Assembly (NCBI GenBank): GCA_036971475.1
Contig: JBAIZL010000002.1
Location: 165,328,714 to 165,392,713 of the forward strand
Reading direction: 5' to 3'
DNA from: Prosapia bicincta
Taxonomy: Eukaryota; Arthropoda; Insecta; Hemiptera; Cercopidae
DNA: 64,000 nucleotides
In this document: piece after piece, positions 12,763 through 26,552 of the stretch
How the letters are laid out: each line of letters opens with the position of its first letter
Position numbering within the stretch: position 1 is the first letter of the stretch
Position numbers and translations under genes: made by a program
The notes under the pieces: generated by a model
What the model was told of the DNA's origin: nothing
Seen by the model: only the letters and a program-made list of their open reading frames with translations
The model's database searches: none

Positions 12763-13074
12763 TTAAATTGTCTGATATAGGAACTCGCCCATTAAAAATT
12801 TACCTGCTAGAGCCGAGTAAAATACGACTCTACCGCACCACTAATGTTCATGCTGAATGTTTCTATTTAAATTGTCTGATATAGGAACTCACCCATTAAA
12901 AATTTACCTGCTAGAGCCGAGTAAAATACGACTCTACCACACCACTAATGTTCATGCTGAATGTTTCTATTTAAATTGTCTGATATAGGAACTCGCCCAT
13001 TAAAAATTTACCTGCTAGAGCCGAGTAAAATACGACTCTACCGCACCACTAATGTTCATGTTGAATGTTTCTAT
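12763..13074. repeat. Tandem repeat, three copies of 104 bp
   Basis: Three head-to-tail copies start at 12763, 12867 and 12971 (TTAAATTGTCTGATATAGG at each start). They differ at only a few positions, such as CTCGCCC versus CTCACCC and CCGCACC versus CCACACC. Each unit contains GACTCTACC next to a related GAGCCGAGTAAAATAC block. No open frame crosses the array. Near identity of copies points to recent duplication or homogenisation. Confidence 0.9.
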
Positions 13075-16000
13075 TTTAGTGACTGATTCTATCGGTAACT
13101 TCAGGGCTTTGCATCACTTCATTAAACACCCTAAAATGTTGGTTGAAAAATAATATAAAGAGGAAGTAGTTTTGAACTCAAAATAAGTAATGCATTTTCT
13201 ATCACAGCATATATACACACAAATGGTTTATGTATTCATGTTTATAAATAGCAACTATGTAGCTTACATTATTTAACAATATTAAATCCTACAAAATTAA
13301 TTAATGAAAAAGAGTGTTTATTTATCACTCCCATTTTATAAAGTGACCTAAAAACAAGTAATAGTAAAAATTATTTTTTAACAATTGATTTGTAAAATGA
13401 ATATATTTTCCTCTTATAATGAGTTTGAGAAATTTTACGTGTCAAATGATAGAATAAATATGTAGATTATAGAAGTGTATAAATCATTGACAATATTCTT
13501 TAAACTGTGTAATAAAACGTTACTAAAACAATATCTAAGCGCATATGCGTGACCAGCCTATATCTATATAACCACGAGACTAAACCTTTATCTATAAATA
13601 GCTATAAAACCTCTTATCTGGTATTGGTTTTCTCCCTAGATGTAGTAGTCACTTTACACGCTCAATTACATATTCAGTTAGTTTATAAGGTATGAGTATG
13701 TATATATAAATATATATATGGCAACATAAGGTTTTTAAAATATAACTTTTCCTTTAGGTTATATATTTAATAACCTTATCGGCATTTATTCTTGACATTT
13801 AATTAATACACATTATAACCATTTACCTTAATACTATTTAGTGACAAAATTGATTCCTTAACTAATATTACAAAAAAAAGGTGGAATCTCGAGGTTTTAG
13901 GTTATTATAATAAAGTTTAATAATGACAGTGTTAATTGCTTTTCTCTGGGGTCGATATTATGAATTTTTATAAATTAAAACGTGGTGAAAAAAAAACTAG
14001 AATACCTTTTTATATTAATGCATTTAAAATGGTTCTGAATTTACTGTTTATAAAGCTCTATTGGCTAATTTTAATTGAAAAAGAAAGTACTTATTGTTGT
14101 TGAGTTCCTGGGATCAGACCGTTGATACTGTTTCGATGCACTTTTCACATAGCTAACTTATTTTTCCTAATTCTTTACTACATTACTTACGTCGCACTTT
14201 TTTAATTATACACAAAAAAAAGTACAATTCTCTTAATTCTATTATACAAATGTTACCCCTTATTAACATTGCTAAAACTTGGTCCTCCCCAATCCATCTG
14301 CCATCTTCTGAAGTTCCTCTAAGACTCCTCGATCACTTCCTTATCCAACCTCGCATCATCTCTCCCCCTCACGCATTTTAGTTAATTTCGTTATCCCCAT
14401 TCCCATTTACAAAGACCATTCTCTAACGGTACAGTGTTATTATAACTCAGGTATTTTGGTACTTGGAAAGTCCTATCTTAAAATAGTTGGACCCTTCTTT
14501 TGTCAAAGTTTCCCACATCCCCTTTATGACTACTTGAAATACAACAATGGTTAAGTACTTTGTCCGTATTTTTAGTAACTATTCTTGTCACTTTACTATT
14601 TCTTCCGCCTATATATATATATATATTTTTTTTATATGAACTTAATTTATTCTTTAGCTTCATACGTTATATTATATATTATATATATATATATATATGA
14701 TACCGATTTCATAAACTATATAGACAGGTGTTGTATGGTGTGATTAGGTGTATAAATGTAATAAGTTTTTATATATACAGTAAAACAGAGCATGAACGAC
14801 AAAACAATTAAAAATATAGATTAACTCTAAGTAGGGGGTCCAGTAATATTTCGTCATTAGCAATGTCCAATGAATTTTTATATGTGCAGTAAACAAAGTT
14901 TTGTATATAAAATATAAAGGTTGTCGAAATATTATTTTATTTTATATCAACTGCTTTTATTTTTTACTAATATTCAAAAAATGCCAAAATAGAGCGTTTG
15001 TAGGAACTGATAGTTGTTCTATATTTTTATCAGTAAATAAAGGGTATTGATACAATTTGATACTATATACGATTTAACGTTATGTAAACTGTGTTTTTTA
15101 TTTTTAATAAAGAACAATTATTATTCACAATTGTTGAATTAAAAATATGTTTTATTAAATACATTTTTCATAAATGCTTAAAAGAATATTTTAAATTTGT
15201 AATCTCTTTGAAAGTTAATAGTTGAAAAGTAATTGATATAAATTATAATAATAATAATAGGTAACTATGATTTTAAATGTTCTATTATTGCTTTGATTAT
15301 ATTTTAATTTTCTCCGATAGAAATAAAATTTTGATTCATCGCTCAATCGACCCGGCCCAGGACCGGGACTAACTTGCCTGCACCGCTTTATACGTCAGTG
15401 ATGTTTGATATTTTATAGGAGAAAATAAAGTTTTAATTTTATACTCATTTAGTGTGCTGCAAATAAAATTCCACTTGGAAATCAAGGAAAATAAAAAATC
15501 AACAAACACAAATTCTTTCAATACGTTCAGTTTGTTACATAAATTGTCATATATTCATTATATCCAACAAATATTTTTTTAAACATTTCATTGACCATTT
15601 TACTTTTTATACAAAAATACTCCTCATAAAGTATGATAAATTTATATTGTCATGGGATTACCTTATGTTAAATATTTTTTCTAAACCAAATAGTTTTTTT
15701 TGAAGTAGGTTGTGTTATAAACAAAACAAAAGGTTTCTTCAATTTTAGTGGTATGAGATTTAATTCGAATTCCGTGTATTGCCTTTGAATATGTTGGCAA
15801 AATTGTTGGCAAAACACGAATTGTTTATTCTGTTAGCTCTCTAATGGCATTGTCTATTCATTGTACAAATAATTGAAACGCCCTTGAACATATCATTTCC
15901 CATAAACATATCAGTTCGTCCGTCAAATAAATTGAGTAATTTATGTTTGAAATTTCCTTGATGAATTTTCCTAAATCTCTACATATATTGTTTAGCGTAC

Positions 16001-16281
16001 AATTATTTTTTGTCCCATTTATAAACGAGGATCATTCACTAATAAAAAGACACTACCAGAAGGCTTCATTTCATTTTGACCATCTTGAATCCTAGCCAAT
16101 ATAATTTGACTTCCTGGCTCAAAGCCAACTTCACGCAAAATCCACAGAGTTTAAAAACATTACATCATCAATTGTTGTTCGATTATAACAATTATTTCTA
16201 AAATTCATTTTATAAAAATGGGTATGTGTATTTAAAACAATATATTTTAAATTGTATAAACATCAATTATTATATGCATAA

Positions 16282-16337
<56 letters not shown>

Positions 16338-17258
16338 CAAGTTATTTAATTTTCACACTCCTATGTATCATTAAATATGAAATATAAATATACATTATAC
16401 ACACGAATAAAGAAATAAATAAATATATTTAAAGGGGGGGGAGAGAGAGAGAGAGTAAATAAGGTAAAACAAGGTCATGATGCATAGGAATCTTCTAAAA
16501 AGGATATTAGATACACGTTTGGAATATGTCATAGGATGACAAATCATCCAGTCTACCTAGATTTTATTACATACAGTAAGAAATGACTTTCTTCATTAAA
16601 AATTTAAACAAATTATTTTCATTGTTAGATTTATTGAAAAAATTCGCATTTACCAAAATTTATATCAATTCTTCTCAACAAGCGCTTTAACTAATTACGT
16701 TTTTTAGGTATTATTTAGAAACAACGTTTACATAACTGAAATCCAAGAAAGTGTCTTAAATTTTAGGCTATAGAATCTCAATAACTAAATGTAAAAATAA
16801 TAGCTTCTTTTGAATACCTGAAACATAACTTAGAATATTAAATCAGTTACTAGTTGTAGAACGATTCAGCAAAAAAGCCTCTATAACTTGCGGAGAAAAC
16901 TATAGCATACCAAAAAGGTAGCTTACAATCGTGTTATTCAGCTATTTTCGCTCTAACAAAACAAATTACTTTTAAATTCATAGACTGGAAGACTATACGA
17001 CAAAAAGGCATACATCCGAGATTTAATTAAAAACAGCATGAGAAAAATATACGTAAATTTTTTGCAAAACTAGAAAAATAATAAACTATTTCCTAAAATT
17101 AAAATGTTGCTTTGATCAACATTAAAGAGAATATAGAAAAAAACATTACGGTATGATAATTAATAAAAAAATTATATCATTAGCAATTAATTATACTTAT
17201 ACTAGATACTAGCTATCTAACTTAGCTTCACACAACATCGTCTGAAAATCATACATAT
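13075..17258. other. Non-coding stretch with microsatellites
   Basis: No gene seen. TA tracts lie near 14612-14626 and 14672-14698, a compound (TA)n(GT)n tract at 16287-16337, and a G8(AG)n tract at 16434-16455. The short GC-rich palindrome-like CCCGGCCCAGGACCGGG lies at about 15351-15367. At 14090-14160 the minus strand has a weak tRNA-like A/B-box arrangement. C/T-rich DNA at 14270-14420 is unassigned. Confidence 0.5.
16287..16337. repeat. Compound (TA)n(GT)n microsatellite
   Basis: A TA tract switches directly to GT repeats. Confidence 0.95.
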
Positions 17259-17608
17259 ATGATTCAAACAGTCTCCAAGCTGTTTCAAATAAACCATGAC
17301 GTCGCAAACGCAAGTAATTTTGATGGGGAAGTAACGGCAGTGCGACTGGCCGCAGAGGCGCTTGCTGCTCATCACCAAGCAAAGAAACACCAAAGAGCTG
17401 TTTTCCTTATATACTCCCAAGCCGCCATAATCGCAACAGCCGACAACTCGTCCACATACTGTTCTAACATATTACAATGCTGAGAAGCAATCTCACAACT
17501 TCTGCAAAATGAATGGACAAACAGTCTTCAGTAGACCCCAAGTCACGGCGACATCACAGGCAACCAAAGAACAGACGTGAATGGAAAATTGCATGAAACG
17601 TTTTTTTA
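17259..17608 (+). pseudogene. LINE RNase H domain remnant
   Basis: One frame, interrupted by a TGA at 17481-17483 and a later TAG, reads as the ribonuclease H domain found at the end of several non-LTR retrotransposon ORF2 proteins. It shows NFDGEVTAVRLAAEAL (catalytic Glu region), IYSQAAI where SDSQAA is usual, an EWTNSLQ stretch, and PSHGDITGNQRTD matching the PSHxGIxGNExAD closing block. The Asp of the SDSQAA motif is replaced by Tyr. The first catalytic Asp strand and the whole RT are absent. This is a decayed, isolated domain. The motif set is seen directly; assignment to an I/Jockey/R1-like LINE is inferred. Confidence 0.7.
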
Positions 17609-20600
17609 ATTTTGCCTTTTAATGATGTGATTTTGTTTTATGTACATTGTTATTCGTATTCATTGTAATTATAAAATAATGAAAAACTAAAATAAAAATT
17701 TCTTTGCTTACCTCAGTAGAAAATAACATTTTTTTCTTCATATTATATGTTTACAATAGCTTCATTACTTACAGTATGTAAATGCAGACGTGTGTTCATT
17801 CTTACAGAAAATATATTTTAATCATTAACGGAGTTTAAAAAACTCTTGAGCATGGATGAACTTTAAAACGTTAAAGATAACTTACCTAATAATATTGATT
17901 TTGTCATATCTTCTTGCTAATATATATACAAGTTCATTTTCCACGATTGATATATACCATATTCTAATATTGTAACATGACCTTTCAAAACTATGAGTTA
18001 ATTAGAATGTTTAAATATTTTGTAATCTAGCTTTAGTTTCTTAAAGTACGTTGTGAGACAGTTTATTGATGAGGTCACACACCATTTACCTAAGTTATTT
18101 ATTCCGTTTTTATTGTTCAATAAATTGGTTGCTGTCCATACTGTATCTTTCCGTTCCAACTTTATTTGAGTTCTAACATACATAGCAGGAGATATAGGTA
18201 TTTAAAGAAAACATATATTAGTTATTTCCTAACTCTAGATATTTATATACTTCCAATAGACCTACACAACGTAACTAAAATATTTATTGCTGTATAAATA
18301 TGATTTTATTTATAAAGTCTAGTTATTATCTGTAACAGTGATACACAAAATTAGACAAAATATAGAGTTAGTTAGAGAAAAAATAGAACTAGACGCTTCA
18401 CTATTTTCAAGTTCAAGTATAATTTGGAAATTATATGGCCACATATTTTTTGCTAGTTTAATTAGGTCTAATTTGATTTTAAAAATTTCTTCGAAACAAT
18501 ACCGGCTTTCGATTTAGGTAGCATTCTGATGGTGTAAAACGGTTGTTGAACCAATTTCAAGAACTACCTCCATTAGCGCTGGAGGTAGGCTTACATCAGA
18601 AATTATAGGCCTTTTGTTAATATTGTTTTCAGAATAAATATTTAATTGTTAATGTAAAATTAGTAATATGTGATTACAGGAAGGGAAATAAATGTTTAAA
18701 AACCCCGCATCAAACATCATCCTGCAACAAAACATTCAATGTTTGAGGTAAATCACGTAATTAATAACCACTTAGCCGTAGTGATTGTCAGTGAGGGTGT
18801 GGCGACACTGGAGGGTGCTAGAATTATCGCAATAACAGAGGACTAATTGTTAAATGATTCAACTCATTGTTGAGAGAGAAATGCAATTGTTTTTTTTTTG
18901 GGGGGGCAATATACGAGTATTATAACCATATTTTTTAATCTTTGTTTTACATTTGCTTTAACAAGGCACTCGATTTACAGAATGTTGTTTATTATATTGC
19001 CATGTTTCTACTCTCCGTAGTAGGAGAAGAATTTTCTAGACATAATATTTTTGCTACTAAGCGTTAATTCATGTGGACAGTTGAATATTATTTGTTTCCA
19101 TCTTATTATAGTCTTGTAAAGTTCATCGGAGAGTTTGTCTGTTACCATGCACATGACGTCAGACTCTTCTCATTCTAATTACTCATTAGATAAGTACATC
19201 ACGATTGTACTTTATCTATTCCATGTTAATTATAAAGATTCATTATTAAATATCTGATTATATTCTAATTCTGAAATTATTTATTAAAAAAACAATATGT
19301 AGTAATAATGGACTTTTACTATTCTTGATTAAAAATTATATCGCCTGAGTAAATAATATAAGAAACATTTCTTACATTCCTCAATGTAAATCTTCCTTAA
19401 TATGTGCAATTCAATTATAGATATTATGCTAAAAACAATATATCCTAAAGAAACAGCAAACTAATAACTTGAAGCAAAGATTTTGATTAACAAAGTTTTT
19501 CAAGGTCTTACTTTCGTAAGTTACATTACCAGAGTACATGTTCATTGCTAGACTTTGGATCCCTAAAGTATTAAACCGAAACCTCTATTTAACTTGGCTA
19601 GATTAGGGGGTTGCCTTTTACTACCCTTACTGGAGTTAGTAATTAAATGCTACCTTATTTAGTAGCTAAAGTCTTTAAACTTGGTGTTTTTGTTCCTGAA
19701 TACTGATTCCGAGTCGGTTTGCTCAGCGTCGGCTTATTAATTGATAAATAGCAGTTTTAACAGTGTTTAGTTAACAACTTAATACTCATAACAGGTAATT
19801 TTCATGCTTTAAAGTTAAGGCTGCATGTGTTTATATTATACGAGAACAAGAATAAAAAATTATATATTTTGTTTATAAATTCACAGTTCTTTTACCTTAT
19901 GTCCAGTTTTTGCTTTCTCGCCTAGTTGGTATTAAATACGGTCTTCCCAGAATATGGTGATTAGCTAACATTAATACTAGAGATAGCTTTTGATATTTTC
20001 AAATCCACAATTATTGGTATAAAATATAATCATTTAATATCAATTAGTAACGTATTTTTTAATTACATTTTAAACAATGGTAAAATTTATTCGTACTAAT
20101 TGTTTCTACTAATTCTGAATTATAAATATAAAAAAGCTATACAATTATCTTAATCAGAGATAAAATAAATCTGTTTTCCATAAATTATGTAAAGAGTATT
20201 GTGTCATAAAATCACAATAAATAAAAATAATCATAAAATACACTTGTAATTAGAAGTAATATACTTCCAGAAAAACACCATTAGCCCTAATATACTGAAT
20301 AAACGTTTGTTACCGGCATATATTTTCTTTTACTGTTTTTTACCTTTTAGCTTCTAATGATTTCTTACTTGGTTTACATTCTTTTACAATTTTTTTTGGT
20401 TTGTTTTGAATCCTCCTGATGCTTAAGCGTAGAGGGCTATAAAATCGTTTATATTTTTTGTCCTTATATGTATTTGTTATTTAATAGTAAGTCGATTTAG
20501 GATATGGGAATCGGATTTTCTTTAAAAAAGGGTTTGATCAGTTTAATGTATAAATTATTCAAAAATATAACTAATAATTTTATTATTTTACCGACCTCAA

Positions 20601-21100
20601 AAAATTATAATGTTTAAATTTTTACACGAGTTTAAATGTCTACACAATCTAAGAATAGTTGAAGAAAAATGTAATTAACGTATTGGTAAAATTTTAATAA
20701 ACACAACAAACAATAAGTCTAGTAAAAATAAATATAATATATCAAATAAATGTCATTCCACATATATATAAGACTACAATTGATTATACATTTTGATGAT
20801 AAAGTCGTCTCTAGAGGGAATAACTATAACAAAGATACGTAATTTATGAATGTTACTTTGTCTAGCTTTGTTTAGGCAAATCCTAATATCTTCCTCGTAC
20901 AAAACCAGCTGTGGCTTCTTCAGTAGATCATTTGTTTTGAAACTTCATTGTAGTTGCCCGGCTGATGACGAGTTGTTCGAAGGTCAAAAATAGTCTACGT
21001 AAGAGCTACTATTTATTAGGAATATACTGTGGTTGAATTTAATAATAAATACACAAAAACCTCTTGACCACAAACTTTCTATATAATTTACCCTTATGTA
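17609..21100. other. Non-coding stretch
   Basis: No gene seen. An 8-bp perfect stem, CTACCTCC / GGAGGTAG, lies at 18564-18588 with a 9-base loop. A T10G7 homopolymer pair lies at 18890-18906. The remainder is AT-rich with only short frames. Confidence 0.5.
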
Positions 21101-21129
21101 CATTTCAGTTACAAAGTAACCATCCTCAG
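21101..21129 (-). other. Structured CTGAGGATG-hairpin-TGAAA motif
   Basis: On the minus strand CTGAGGATG is followed by the 5-bp stem GTTAC / GTAAC with a TTT loop, then TGAAATG. The same architecture, with a different stem sequence, occurs in both arms of the foldback element at 60999-61202. Its role is unknown; see the findings. Confidence 0.5.
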
Positions 21130-21179
21130 AGGGATAACATACAAAGACTTTTCACCTAACACTTTTCACACAATCACCT

Positions 21180-21466
21180 TTTCGCTCGCTGCACTGCGAA
21201 GATTGGTCAGCAGTTCCTGGATTCACTTCTCTTCACTAATTTCTTTACACTTAATGACCCCCCTATCCCACTTTCCACGTTGAATAACTAATTAATTTCT
21301 AACTCTATTTTATAATTTTACTTTGTTGTTATAAATTTCCCTTTTCCCAATTAATGTTACCCCTTCTACTCACTCGTCCTACCACCGTCGTTTTCTTCAA
21401 CTCAGTCCCCGCACTAACAGGCCCTAGTCCCTACCGGAATCAAGTCCCTTTACTTACGTTTTTGCA
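21180..21466 (-). repeat. Dispersed repeat family R2, copy 1
   Basis: Read on the minus strand this matches 32496-32765 on the plus strand over about 270 bp. Shared blocks in order are ACTTGATTCCG, GACTG.GTTGAAG, AAACGAC, GAAATTTATAA, AACAAAGTAAA, AATTAATTAGT and CAG.GAGC. The copies have diverged by point changes and small indels. It is non-coding. The minus-strand continuation carries the hairpin motif at 21101-21129, which may belong to the same element. Confidence 0.7.
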
Positions 21467-24400
21467 TTCCTCTTGCATTAACATAATATTTCTCATCTGG
21501 GGAAATATTTTCAACTAATCACAAAACACTTTTATGCAAAAGTACAACCATTACCATATTACCTGTAACTGTAAAGATTTATGTAAAATTTATACTTGTT
21601 TAGACGAAGAACGGGGACACCTAACTGTGACCTCTAGAATGATGGGTGAATCCAAATTCAATAAAATACCAGCATACAATAAGACTGACTTGTCTTACGT
21701 AGCAGGCGTTGCCACGTTATTAGAATAAAGGAATATAAGTAACTCACGTAATAAAATCGCGTCATTTTTATTGAAAAAATATTTACACTATGTAAATATT
21801 TCAACAATCCAAATAATCCCGCGAACCATTAAACAAGAAATGAAGTCTGTAGTATAGAGTAAAAAAAAACGTTGAACCACAAATATTTTTGTAATATTAA
21901 AGCCTAATTTTTACATTGATATGCAACTTTAAAATTCGTAAATTCAAATAATACAGGCCTATGTGATTTCATATAGGAAACAATTTTTCCATTAAAAACA
22001 GATAGGGGTTTTAATTTTAGAGATTCAATGAGGAAAGTTAAGCAGTGAAATAAATAAACAATTGTGTAATAAAATCTAAGTGAGGGATGTACGGGATTTG
22101 TTTGATGCGTTTTTCGATCACTAATCGTCTTGTTAGAAAATCTGTAGCTATTTGTTTAAAGCATTATACAGTATAATCCATATTGTATTTTATATTTCAT
22201 ATTATTAAGTTTAACCTTTGGCATAGTGGCAATTTTGATGTATACTTATATGGGGTTTATTATATTTATTTTTTATGATAAGATTAAAAGCTATTAAAAA
22301 AGACAAAGGCGAAAACTGGTCATTGGATTTATAATCAGTCTTTCTCAAGGAATTCAATAAACCCTTTCGAGGTGTCAATCTGGGGTTGAATATCAGAGGC
22401 AATGAGTTGAATGCCAACTCTACATAAAAATCTCTTTTCCTTAATCAAGACATCTAGTGACAGAATACTTTCCCTTACAATGTGCGATCCGCAGGTGTTG
22501 CGAAGGGTAATAAATATTCTAGAAAATACAAGTTGCAGTAAATTTTAGTTTTAAGGAAATAATGAAATAAATCATTTGATAGGACAAACACCTTCAACAA
22601 CAAATTTATTTGTACTTTCGTTTTAATAAAGTTTGGAGGTTTGTTGATGTTTAGGTTAGTTTATGAAATTATAAACTTTTAACGTCAAACTTTGTTCTCT
22701 TCCCTTCTATAAATAGCGAAACCCTAAGTAAACCATTAAATTGGTTATTATGTGCAAGAGTGTCCCGGGAGGAATCTAATATACTTCACGGCTGCTTTAC
22801 TCTCACCAAACATAATTAACAGTCTACTAAATACCTCCATCGCCCCAAGACACAGTTAGTGAAAGGTTCTCCTGGCGTAAAGAAACTGTGCAGAAATTGT
22901 TTCATCCAATTGACCGAAAATTGAGGTCTGGTAGACTAGATTGACAATTGGTAACAGCTATTCTTCTAGTTGAGATATTCTGTGCATTGTGTGTCAGTTC
23001 TTGTATTTTGTTAGTTGGACTTTTATTTTGTTTAATAATATGGGGATCAGATATCATGTAATACAACACACGGTATCCCAGTACCTAGAGGTAACGTAAC
23101 TCAAAACGTTGTTGCAAAACGTGAATATTAAAAAAATATTTTCTAGTGGAGAATCTGTAATACGAAAATTCCTGTCTATTCTTTATGATTATTTGTATCA
23201 TTAGTAGATTTTTACAAAGGTGAATATTAAAGTAAACCTCTTTAGATAAGGAACAACGAACCATGTATTATGTCTTCAAAATATTCTACATAAAATAATA
23301 TATTGCAATATACAGTTGTATATTGACAGAGACACTTTTGTCCCACAATCGGCTGATAACTAAGGAAATTAAAATAAGTTTCCATCAACAATTTAGAAAA
23401 AATGGATATACGCCTTATTAAGTAAACTAAATCTTCTTTTCAAAAATAAATATTTTTTATTTAGTTACATGTGCATTTCAATAATAGAGCAAATATATTC
23501 ATAGGAAGTTGTAGCAATGATACCTACTTTGAAGGCGTTATTGTAATTAATAATAATAATAATAATAACAACTCTTTAATATAACATAATAATAATAATA
23601 ATGAGCTGTTATTGTGGGGAATAGATCTGAAGATGATTATCTTACAAATGTATTTGTGATTAAACTTACAAAATGTTTAATTGCGGTTGAGTGGATTTAT
23701 TATTTACAAATCTCCTTATCACTTCAAGTAATTGCTGTTGAAAATATTCAGCATGCGGCTGTGAAAAAATGAAACTAATGCCGATAAAAACGCAACTTTC
23801 AAATAATGTGACAATTTTATTTCACAAAAGAATATGTTAGCATAAACTAAATGTAAGAGAATGGTTTCAAAAATTATAATATTGCTAAATGAAAATGTAA
23901 TTTTAAGTGATGATGATCAATCTCTAAAAATGCATTTTGGTAAAATGCATGGTATGGTTAAATAGCTATTTAGATTAAATGAAATATATTATAAATTTGC
24001 CATTCCATGATTATATAACATTACTTTTGTGTATATTAGGCTATAAATGAGTACATTTTTTTGTATTACAATATTACACAATATATTTAAGGCACATTAT
24101 GGTTAGATATATTGAAAGCAAAATATGGAATATAACGATGCATAAGTTTAATGTTGACGATCAGTGAGACGGCATCTAAAGAAATTTATTCCATACAGAT
24201 TCCATATAATGGATGTAGTTACTTCAATTAACTCTCAAACTTTACAAATATCTTCAACTTTTAAGGCTTCTAAACCTTTAAAGAACTCAAATAATAAGTA
24301 AGTACAATTTCAAATATTTTCAGAATGAATCCGCATCATTTGATCTCTAACGGAAACTGCAATCCACCAAATTATGCATACAATATCAAGAGAGACATTT

Positions 24401-26552
24401 CCCGTATTGCCTGTAAAAAAAAGGGTTTAAGTCAATGAAGTTTGGCTTCAAATGCCTTACAATAGAACATTGTTGTGTGACGTTTAATATTTCTCTACAA
24501 TAGTAAAAACGTTAACTTTACTACTACCTTCAAAATTTTTGTTTTTATAACAAAAAAATAAAATGCTTCGACTAAAGTTATGGCTCCCTAATAATATTAT
24601 GTCTTATGTTTTAAAACGAAACCAAAATTGAGCTGTAATTATATTTTGTATGTTAAATGCCATACAGCTTACCGAACATATCCCTTAGCACTTTACTTCC
24701 ACAGTGAACAACATTGCAACAAAACCCTGCAAGATCCAATATGTGCCACGAAAGTAATATCATTTCGAACCGTTATATACTCTGAGAAACCACTGAATAA
24801 ACATTTTATTATTGTGGAAGCTCACAGGAAACGAGAAATGCAATTATCGCCAAAATGAAACTAAAATAGGGATTAGTTATGATTTCGTGATATAAGGTAA
24901 GCAATAAAACCCAGTTACAATTTGTACTGAGTAACTCGTCTACCTGAAAACCACTTAGGTATTACCTATAAAGACTATAAAGACTTAGGTATTACCTAAG
25001 TTCTTATAAAGACTATTATAATATTTGGTTAAAAGTTGATCAACAGATACGTCTGGATTCTGAAGGTAATGGAAGTACACTATCTAGTAATGCTAATCCC
25101 ATATAAATATACAAATATAAATGAAATGTCTCAATATATTTATAAACAAATAAAGTAATACAAATTATGTATCGACAAATATAAAGTACAGGGGTAACAA
25201 TGGCCATAAATATATATTACATTTCAAACTTACTCTTTGAAATGCCTTCAAAACAAGTAGCTATTGTAAGTTGAAATAATAAGGACGCCCGTTGCTGTGA
25301 CAAGCAGTTGTCGATCGGCAAATGGTCTGTAAATTTCAGTTATCACTGACAGCTCGGTGACATTGTTCATCTCTGCAATGTTCATCTGAGGTCAGGTATC
25401 GATTACAATCTAAACTACACTCAAGTCCACAAGTTACTTTTAGATATGCATATGCATTGAATTTGTCATGGAATATCCAATTATATTAACCATTTACCTA
25501 GCGTGAATGGTATTATTACTATTATTGCGATTATTAATAATATTATTTAATTACTAAAAAAAATATTGTTGGACCCCAAATCTGTATTATCAAAAAATTA
25601 GCCTTTCAGAATATCTGGACTTGACCAAAAATTTACTGATTACTTGATAATTAAACTTAAATATTACCAATATTATTTACTACTAACTTATATTCAAATA
25701 ATAAAGATTGATGTATTGTCTGTTTCATTTCAGCATTAACAAAATATGTATCTATTGTATTTTATAAGTTCAGTTACAATCCTCGTTTTCTAGATTAATT
25801 TTATAGGATTTAAAGTATAAGTTTACAAAGTGATAACTAAAGGGTACTCATAACAAATTTCCAGTAGCTTAGTCGATCTTTAGCGTTCTCATGCATTTCC
25901 TCAGATCGGTTGTGTACCACTTGAATTTCAACATGACGATGAAGCTTCTTCGTCTCTTCATTTCGGACTCCTACGATTGACAGATTAGGCTCCTTTTCCA
26001 AACTCCCAAAATCCTAACTCATCAGATCGACTTCTGTCCTCTCTGATTCCCCGAAACTAACTTCAGGCTTCCATTACTTGACCCACCTCTTTTCCAAGAT
26101 CCTCCTCCCGTTCATGGTTTCTTATTTTCTCCTAGCCTGATCTTCCTTTTCCGTATTTCAGCCAATCATGGCTTGTCTTCTATTTGTTCACTTGATCATA
26201 ACATTTTTTGTGCTGTCTGCCTGCATCTAACATTGAAAATTACTGCTTTTCCGAAAAATAACTACGTTCGTAATTGAAAGTGTCAAAACTATACGCCTAC
26301 TCGAGCAGACGAAAGTGCTTGAAATTAGTTGCGTATCATTAGTCTAACTATCCTTCAGTTTATAAATAAGGATCCCAGTTTAGATATTGTTTATATATGA
26401 ATTTTATTGGTTTTTATCTTTTTTAATATCGGCACACAGTAATCATGTCCTTTCATATTTACAAAAATTCTATTGCTTACAATAGATCACCTCATACAAA
26501 AGGGTTACACCGCTCCCTAACCAGCTACATAACATTTTGTAAATAATAAATA
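21467..26552. other. Mostly non-coding stretch
   Basis: Contains a member of dispersed family R3 (listed separately), (TAA)n tracts at about 23547-23570 and 23588-23602, a short duplicated and palindromic segment at 24954-25015 (CTTAGGT / ACCTAAG), and a 45-codon minus-strand frame at 25248-25385 of unknown meaning. At 25860-26220 the plus strand is C/T-rich and may be the antisense of a repeat. No gene is supported. Confidence 0.45.
22610..22860 (-). repeat. Dispersed repeat family R3, copy 1
   Basis: The minus strand aligns with 55965-56185 on the plus strand. The clearest block is TGAGAGTAA..., then CCGTGAAGTATATTAGATT, then GGACACTC and CACATAAT. Weaker similarity continues to a shared CAAACCTC..ACTTTATT block. 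Non-coding. Confidence 0.6.

Noticed and set aside
12763..13074. CRISPR-like array
   Set aside because: Head-to-tail 104-bp units without spacers in AT-rich eukaryotic DNA; a tandem duplication.
13590..13690. Core promoter: TATAAATA near 13598 and a TCAGT initiator near 13670
   Set aside because: The spacing is too long for a TATA-initiator pair, such words are frequent in this composition, and no gene follows.
14090..14160. tRNA-like A/B-box arrangement on the minus strand
   Set aside because: Too degenerate (GGTCTGATCCC as B box) and without a matching copy; not enough for a SINE or tRNA call.
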